The notes beneath the pieces are model-generated. The model did no database searches. It saw only the letters and a program-made list of their open reading frames with translations, and was not told the DNA's origin. From Amycolatopsis sp. QT-25 (lineage in GTDB: Bacteria; Actinomycetota; Actinomycetes; Mycobacteriales; Pseudonocardiaceae), in NCBI RefSeq assembly GCF_029369745.1, contig NZ_CP120210.1:4774001-4838000 (forward strand): a stretch of 64,000 bases of DNA, written 5' to 3'. Position 1 is the stretch's first letter. Each line of letters starts with the position of its first letter. Below, one piece after another: positions 59,901 through 64,000 of the stretch. The position numbers were made by a program, and so were the translations under genes.

Positions 59901-62900
59901 ACCGCCACCTCCTCGGCGAACACCTGCCGGACGAGGCCGGCCCAGGTCCTGGCGGTCAGGTCGACGCACACCGGCAGCGGGTTGAGATGCATCCCCCTGG
60001 CGAGTTCACCGCCGGGTTCCTCCAGTCTGCCGTTGTGCACCAGCCCGGTGTGGAACCGGTTCGATCCGCTGATCGTGCTCAGCACCTTGAGGTGCGCGGC
60101 GAACAGCACGGTCTTCAGCGAGGCGCCCGCCACCGCGGCCAGCGCACGCAATCGGGGTTCCAGGTCGGCGTAGCGCACGCTGACCTGATGGGGCAGGCCG
60201 TCCGCGCTCGGCGCCGCCGCCCACCCGGGCGGCAGGGTGACCGGGTCGTAACGGTCCAGCCGCTCGCGCCAGAACTCCCTGTCCACAGTGGACTCCAGGG
60301 AACGTTTCTCGTGCGCGATGAAGTCGGCGAACCGTACCGGCGCCTGTTCGGGGAACGTCGGCGCGAGCCCGTCCCTGAGGCTGCGGTAAGTGTCCAGGAG
60401 CTCTTCGAGCAGTGAGTGGTGACTCCAGCCGTCGAGCACCGCGTGACACTCGATGAACGACAGCGTCCAGCGGCGCTCGGCGGTCTGATGCACGTGGAAA
60501 CGCACCAGCGGCGCGCTCGTGACGTCGAGGGGACTGCGGCGGCTGTCGGCGACGAACGCCGCCAGTATCTCCTCCACCCGCGCCTCGGAGATCTCGCGCA
60601 GATCGTCGTGACCGACCTCCATCGGGGCGGTCCGGTGCACGAGCTGCATGGGCACCCGGTAGGTGGTCAGATCGAAGCTGGTGCGCAGGATCTCGTGCCG
60701 CCGCACCAGCAGCGCCGCCGCTTCCCGCAGCGCGGACAGCGAGAACGGCGCGTCGTCGACGATCGGGAACAGCGTGATGTTGTGGTAGAGGCTGACCTCC
60801 TTGTCCGCCACCATTTCGTAGACCATCGCGGTCTGGCCCATGGACATCGGATAGGCGTCGTCGAGGTCTTCCGGCAGCGCCTTCCGGTCGGCTTCCCCGA
60901 CCAGCTCGAACGGGGCGACCCGCCGGTCCTCCACCGGGCCGGCCGCCGTCCCGGTGAACCGGGTCAGGCTCTCGACGGTCTGGTGCAGCAGCAGATCCTG
61001 CACGGTCACCGGAAGACCTCGCTTGCGCAGCAGCCCCACGACCTGGATGGCCCGGATGGAGTCACCGCCCAGTGCGAAGAAGTTGTCGTGCACCCCGACC
61101 GAGCCGACGCCGAGCGCGGTACCCCAGACTTCGGCCATGGCTCGCTCCGCGGGGTCGCGGGGCGCGACCGGACCGACGGGTGTCGCGTGGTCCACCGCCG
61201 GTTCGGGCAAGGCGGCACGGTCGATTTTCCCGTTGGCGGTCAACGGAAAGCGGTCCAGCGGCACGAACGCCGCGGGCACCATGTAGGCAGGCAGCAGCCC
61301 GCTGAGATGGTCACGCAGGTCCGCCGCGGCGAGCCGATGACCGGCGACCGGCACGGCATAGGCGACGAGGCGGTGCTCCGCTTCTCCCGGACGGCGGCGG
61401 GCGAGCACCACGGCGCGAGAGACCGACGGGTGGCCCGCGAGCGCCGACTCGACCTCGCCCGGTTCGATCCGATGGCCGCGGATCTTCACCTGGTCGTCGG
61501 CCCTGCCCGCGAACTCCAGGTCGCCGTCGGGAGTGCGGCGGGCGAGGTCACCGGTGCGGTACATCCGGGCACCCGGACGCGGCGCGTACGGATCGGGACC
61601 GAACCGGTCCGCCGTCAGTGCCGGATGGCCGAGGTAACCGAGCGCGAGGCCCGGCCCGGACACGTAGAGCTCGCCGCGCACCCCGATCGGCACCGGCTCG
61701 AGGTTGCCGTCGAGCAGGTACACGCGCAGGTCGGGCAGCGGCCTGCCGAGGGGACTGCGCGGGCCCGCCGTGCTGTCCTCGGCACGCAGCCTGCGGTAGG
61801 TCACGTGCACCGTCGTCTCGGTGATCCCGTACATGTTGACCAGGGCGGGCCGCTCGTCACCGAAGCGGGCGAACCACGGCGCCACGTCGGCCACGTCGAG
61901 GGCCTCGCCACCGAACACCACGGCCCGCAACGCCAGCGACTCCGGCGGGGTCTCCGCCTCGGTGACCGCGTCGACGAGCCGCCGGAAGGCCGACGGGGTC
62001 TGGTTCAGCACGGTGACGCCCTCGGTGCTCAGCAGGTCGAGGAAGTCCCAGGGGGAACGGGAGATCTCGAACGGCACGACGACGGCCCGCCCGCCGTGCA
62101 GCAACGCGCCCCACAGCTCCCACACCGAGAAGTCGAAAGCGTAGGAGTGGAACAAGGTCCAGACGTCGGACGGGCCGAAGGCGAAATCGGCGGCGCACGA
62201 CCGTAGCAGCCGCAGGACGTTCGCGTGAGTGACCGGAACGCCCTTCGGCCGTCCGGTGGATCCGGACGTGTAGATCACGTACGCCACGTCCCCCGGTCCC
62301 GCCAAGGAGCCCAGGTCCGTCTCCGGCCAGTCGCCGGGCTGGTCGAGCAGCACCGCGGTGACCGGCTCGTCCGTGAGCCATCCGGCCGGCTCACCGCGGC
62401 TGACCACGATGCCGACCTCGGCGTCGGCCCGCATCATCGCCAGCCGCCCGGCGGGCAGGGACGGGTCCAAGGGTACGTAGCCGGCACCGGATTTCAGCAC
62501 ACCCAGCAGGGCGACCACGAGGTCGAGCCCCCGGTCGAGGGAGACGCCGACCAGCCGTCCCGGCGCCGACCCGAGCGAGCGGAGCCGGTGGGCAAGCCGG
62601 TTGGCCCGCGCGTCGAGCTCGGCGTAGGTCAGCCGTGCGCCGTCACAGCTCACGGCGACGGCGGCGGGGTTTTCGGCGAGCCGGGCCGCGAACACCTCGG
62701 TCAGGCTTTCGTCCGCGGGGAAGGTCGTAGCCGGGCCGTTCCCGGCGGCCAGCAACCCCTCGCGCTCTTCGTCGGTCAGCATGGCGAGACCGTGGACGCG
62801 GCCCGTCGGCTCGGCGGCGATGCTCTCCAGCAGGCGCACGAAGTGACCGGACATGCGGCGAGCCGTCGAGGAGTCGAACAGGGCCGTGGCGTACCCCAGG

Positions 62901-64000
62901 CGCCCGGTGATCGAACCGTCGGGCCGGGTGGCGAGCGTGAGGTCCAGATCGTATTTCGCCACGTCCCAGCCCGGGGATTCCGGTTCGGCACCGAGGCCGG
63001 GCAGCCGCTGTGGCACGCCCTCGTCACCGAGCTGGAACACCACCTGGAACAGCGGGGTGCGGGACGGGTCGCGCTCCCCCACGAGTTCGTCGACCACCAG
63101 GTCGAAGGGCGTGTCCTGATGGGTGTAGGCGTCGAGCGCGGTCGCCCGCACCCGCGACAGCAACTCGGTGAAGGACAGGTCCGCGGACAGGTCGGCGCGC
63201 TGGGCGATCATGTTGACGAACATCCCGACCAGACCTTCGGTCCGGTCCTGCGCACGTCCGGCGACCGGGCTGCCGACGACCACGTCGGGCTGCCCGCTGT
63301 AGCGGCCGAGCAGCACCTGGAACGCCGCCAGCAGCACCATGTACGGCGTCGCGCCGTGTTCTCGGCCGAGGCGGGTCAGGGCTTCGGCCAGCGGGCCGGG
63401 CACGAAGACCGGCACGGTGGCGCCCGCGCTGTCGCGGACCGGGCCCCGCGGCCGGTCGACAGGCAGTTCGAGCGGGCTGCTCCCGTCCAGCTGCTTGCGC
63501 CAGTACTCGATCTTCTCGGTGAGCCGACCGCCGTTGAGGCGATCCCGCTGCCATACGGCGAAGTCGCCGTACTGCACGGCGAGCGGTTCGAGCGGAGACG
63601 GCCGTCCGGCGGCGAACGCCGCGTACAGTCTGTCCAATTCGGACAGAAGAATCGACTCCGAGACACCGTCCGACGCGATGTGGTGCACGGACAGGAGAAG
63701 CACGTGGTCCACATCGGACAACCGGACCAGCAAGGCACGCAGTGCCCATTCCGCGGACAGGTCGAGTGGGCGGGCACCGGCGTCGGCCAGCGCGCCTTCG
63801 AGTGACTCCGGCCGGTCCGCGAGGTCGAGCCGCTCGAAGGGCACCGGGCCCGGCTCGTCGACCACCTGCACGGGCTCGCCGCCGGGACCGTCGGCCAGGT
63901 ACCGGGTCCGCAACACCTCGTGCCGGGCGACGACCTCGTCCAGGGCCCGGCGCAGCGCCGGCTCGTTCACCTCTCCGCGCAGCCGCAGCCGCACCGGCAT
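56909..64000 (-). CDS. NRPS, modules C-A(Thr)-T / C-A(Asn-like)-T-TE (5' end outside)
   Basis: At least 2363 residues; the N-terminus lies beyond the window. In the visible part: C1 (1-400, HHIASDG 106-112); A1 (430-930) with specificity residues D623, F624, W627, N666, V695, G697, M723, V731, H732, K925 (DFWNVGMVHK, like the threonine code DFWNIGMVHK); T1 (Ser981); C2 (1045-1465, CHAVLDG 1185-1191, first His lost); A2 (1490-1985) with DLTKVGEVGK, near the asparagine code DLTKLGEVGK; T2 (DLGLHSL, Ser2028); TE (2095-2363). The TE nucleophile is Cys2171 in GWCGGG instead of Ser, with D2198 and H2335. No epimerase or methyltransferase is seen. Confidence 0.93.
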   Translation of the reverse strand: MPVRLRLRGEVNEPALRRALDEVVARHEVLRTRYLADGPGGEPVQVVDEPGPVPFERLDLADRPESLEGALADAGARPLDLSAEWALRALLVRLSDVDHVLLLSVHHIASDGVSESILLSELDRLYAAFAAGRPSPLEPLAVQYGDFAVWQRDRLNGGRLTEKIEYWRKQLDGSSPLELPVDRPRGPVRDSAGATVPVFVPGPLAEALTRLGREHGATPYMVLLAAFQVLLGRYSGQPDVVVGSPVAGRAQDRTEGLVGMFVNMIAQRADLSADLSFTELLSRVRATALDAYTHQDTPFDLVVDELVGERDPSRTPLFQVVFQLGDEGVPQRLPGLGAEPESPGWDVAKYDLDLTLATRPDGSITGRLGYATALFDSSTARRMSGHFVRLLESIAAEPTGRVHGLAMLTDEEREGLLAAGNGPATTFPADESLTEVFAARLAENPAAVAVSCDGARLTYAELDARANRLAHRLRSLGSAPGRLVGVSLDRGLDLVVALLGVLKSGAGYVPLDPSLPAGRLAMMRADAEVGIVVSRGEPAGWLTDEPVTAVLLDQPGDWPETDLGSLAGPGDVAYVIYTSGSTGRPKGVPVTHANVLRLLRSCAADFAFGPSDVWTLFHSYAFDFSVWELWGALLHGGRAVVVPFEISRSPWDFLDLLSTEGVTVLNQTPSAFRRLVDAVTEAETPPESLALRAVVFGGEALDVADVAPWFARFGDERPALVNMYGITETTVHVTYRRLRAEDSTAGPRSPLGRPLPDLRVYLLDGNLEPVPIGVRGELYVSGPGLALGYLGHPALTADRFGPDPYAPRPGARMYRTGDLARRTPDGDLEFAGRADDQVKIRGHRIEPGEVESALAGHPSVSRAVVLARRRPGEAEHRLVAYAVPVAGHRLAAADLRDHLSGLLPAYMVPAAFVPLDRFPLTANGKIDRAALPEPAVDHATPVGPVAPRDPAERAMAEVWGTALGVGSVGVHDNFFALGGDSIRAIQVVGLLRKRGLPVTVQDLLLHQTVESLTRFTGTAAGPVEDRRVAPFELVGEADRKALPEDLDDAYPMSMGQTAMVYEMVADKEVSLYHNITLFPIVDDAPFSLSALREAAALLVRRHEILRTSFDLTTYRVPMQLVHRTAPMEVGHDDLREISEARVEEILAAFVADSRRSPLDVTSAPLVRFHVHQTAERRWTLSFIECHAVLDGWSHHSLLEELLDTYRSLRDGLAPTFPEQAPVRFADFIAHEKRSLESTVDREFWRERLDRYDPVTLPPGWAAAPSADGLPHQVSVRYADLEPRLRALAAVAGASLKTVLFAAHLKVLSTISGSNRFHTGLVHNGRLEEPGGELARGMHLNPLPVCVDLTARTWAGLVRQVFAEEVAVWPHRRFPLGELQRLWGAGRPLVDISFAYLDFHVFDTQRVETAKIVDESYNGFGVDVWSFPGVLHFRAQADRIAPDHVPALAAMYRRVLEAMAADPDGEVRGAAIAPAEIDRLMSFADGPVAEYPDACVHELFERQAARTPDATALRCADGTTVTYAELNARANKLARHLRERGASPETVVGVLLRRGPELVTALLAVLKSGAAYLPLDPGHPAKRLATVLAEAGATTVVTESALTGRVPGTAAVLAADPAVAAQPDDDLGRTATPSTLAYVIYTSGSTGTPKGVMVEHRNLVNYLCWRAGTAGSADSPLYSSMAFDLPATSLFPALLSGGTVTLTPDDDTPAIEALVSVLSGGGFDLVKLTPSHLVALTQMLPAEAFAGAASRLVVGGEELTRDMLTAWIRHAPDVLVDNEYGPTEATVGCTSHVSGIGELDAGPVPIGRPGPNTVLRVLDADLEPVPVGVLGELYIGGAQLARGYRGRPGLTADRFVPDPYADGRRLYRTGDLARYRPDGVLEFAGRADDQVKIRGYRVEPGEVEAVLRAHAELRDVAVRARRTARGDQELVAYLVPAHDGLDPSGLPGLLAGAVPDYLIPSAWVVLAELPTTPSGKLDTKALPEPTATARAALAPRTAVENIIATALAKGLGIDRVGVDVPFSDLGLHSLLIIRVLVELREEHGLPVELRDFYEHRTVIDLAAAVDPASEGGFPPTEAAAMESAASWARDAVVWLRRTGTKPPLFCMYPGGGLWYVRLAEHMSVDRPVAALEWPGLHRDTPSPQSIASVAALFVEQIRAVCPEGPYHLLGWCGGGLVTGEMARILHRDGDRLTLMLLDPAQDFYKRENMWEETAMFVRGEKLLEELNSTTDPDELAEIRRQFAEVLDYIIDEGTKEPPVPGDPFWPRRIRVWRELTQAMLGYRQRPYPGRTHLLVGDELADGLHETNFGQSYAQYRDRWVKLAPGGLKIHRVGGDHMGVLRPPHVSGLAGLLTTLMEATEEASP

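Noticed and set aside
56972..60415. 1147-codon + strand frame and others (60416-62206, 62225-63805) opposite the NRPS
   Set aside because: Antisense shadow of the high-GC NRPS gene; composition is Arg/Gly/His-rich without domains.
1..64000. CRISPR arrays or rRNA operons
   Set aside because: No regularly spaced direct repeats and no conserved rRNA segments were seen.

Overview
The window reads as chromosome of a high-GC actinomycete, most likely a Pseudonocardiaceae member such as Amycolatopsis. The reasons are the roughly 70% GC, dense GTG/ATG-overlap operons, a type II polyketide tailoring block, actinobacterial families (DUF1990, DUF6480, DUF6790, TIGR03557-type F420 enzymes) and dispersed intergenic palindromic repeats. 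The genus is inference; no rRNA or tRNA is present to confirm it.

Region 1 (1-10.5 kb) is the tailoring end of an aromatic (type II) polyketide cluster. A tightly overlapping + strand operon encodes the tail of a cyclase/aromatase, an O-methyltransferase, a P450, a TcmI-type cyclase, an ABM-type monooxygenase, a second O-methyltransferase, a glycosyltransferase and two acyl-CoA-dehydrogenase-like proteins. It meets a convergent FAD monooxygenase, followed by a MarR regulator and an MFS exporter. The ketosynthase genes must lie left of the window. Region 2 (10.5-15.2 kb) is a small isoprenoid set (GGPP-synthase-like, phytoene-synthase-like, no desaturase) with two convergent MerR/B12-binding regulators of the LitR/CarH type and a MerR-style promoter dyad in front of crtE.

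Region 3 (15-40 kb) is mixed chromosomal content. It holds DUF1990, an epimerase, a secreted RHS protein with a small Cys-rich secreted partner, an AraC regulator, prolyl aminopeptidase, and a complete oligopeptide ABC importer with divergent cupin and LacI regulator sharing two operator palindromes. It also has a graveyard of truncated genes near 32.5-33.1 kb, a MarR-controlled membrane protein pair, a DivIVA-like protein and an F420-type oxidoreductase. Region 4 (40.4-46.3 kb) is decayed: frameshifted membrane protein, an SDR/MFS fusion relic, an ectA-like relic, a frameshifted SCP1.201/DddA-like deaminase toxin with intact Imm1 immunity gene, and a broken serine recombinase.

Region 5 (46.4-64 kb and beyond) is the most notable: a non-ribosomal peptide cluster of unusual composition. 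A two-module NRPS (threonine-type A domain, asparagine-type A domain, and a thioesterase with Cys as nucleophile) and an amidase lie on one side of a tandem LuxR regulator pair. On the other side is an operon of a divergent carbamoyltransferase, two LanB/PEARL-like proteins flanking a type-II-fold PLP enzyme, and an SbnB-like enzyme. The set suggests 2,3-diaminopropionate supply and carbamoylation, combined with NRPS assembly and possibly tRNA-dependent chemistry. I do not recognise it as a described cluster.
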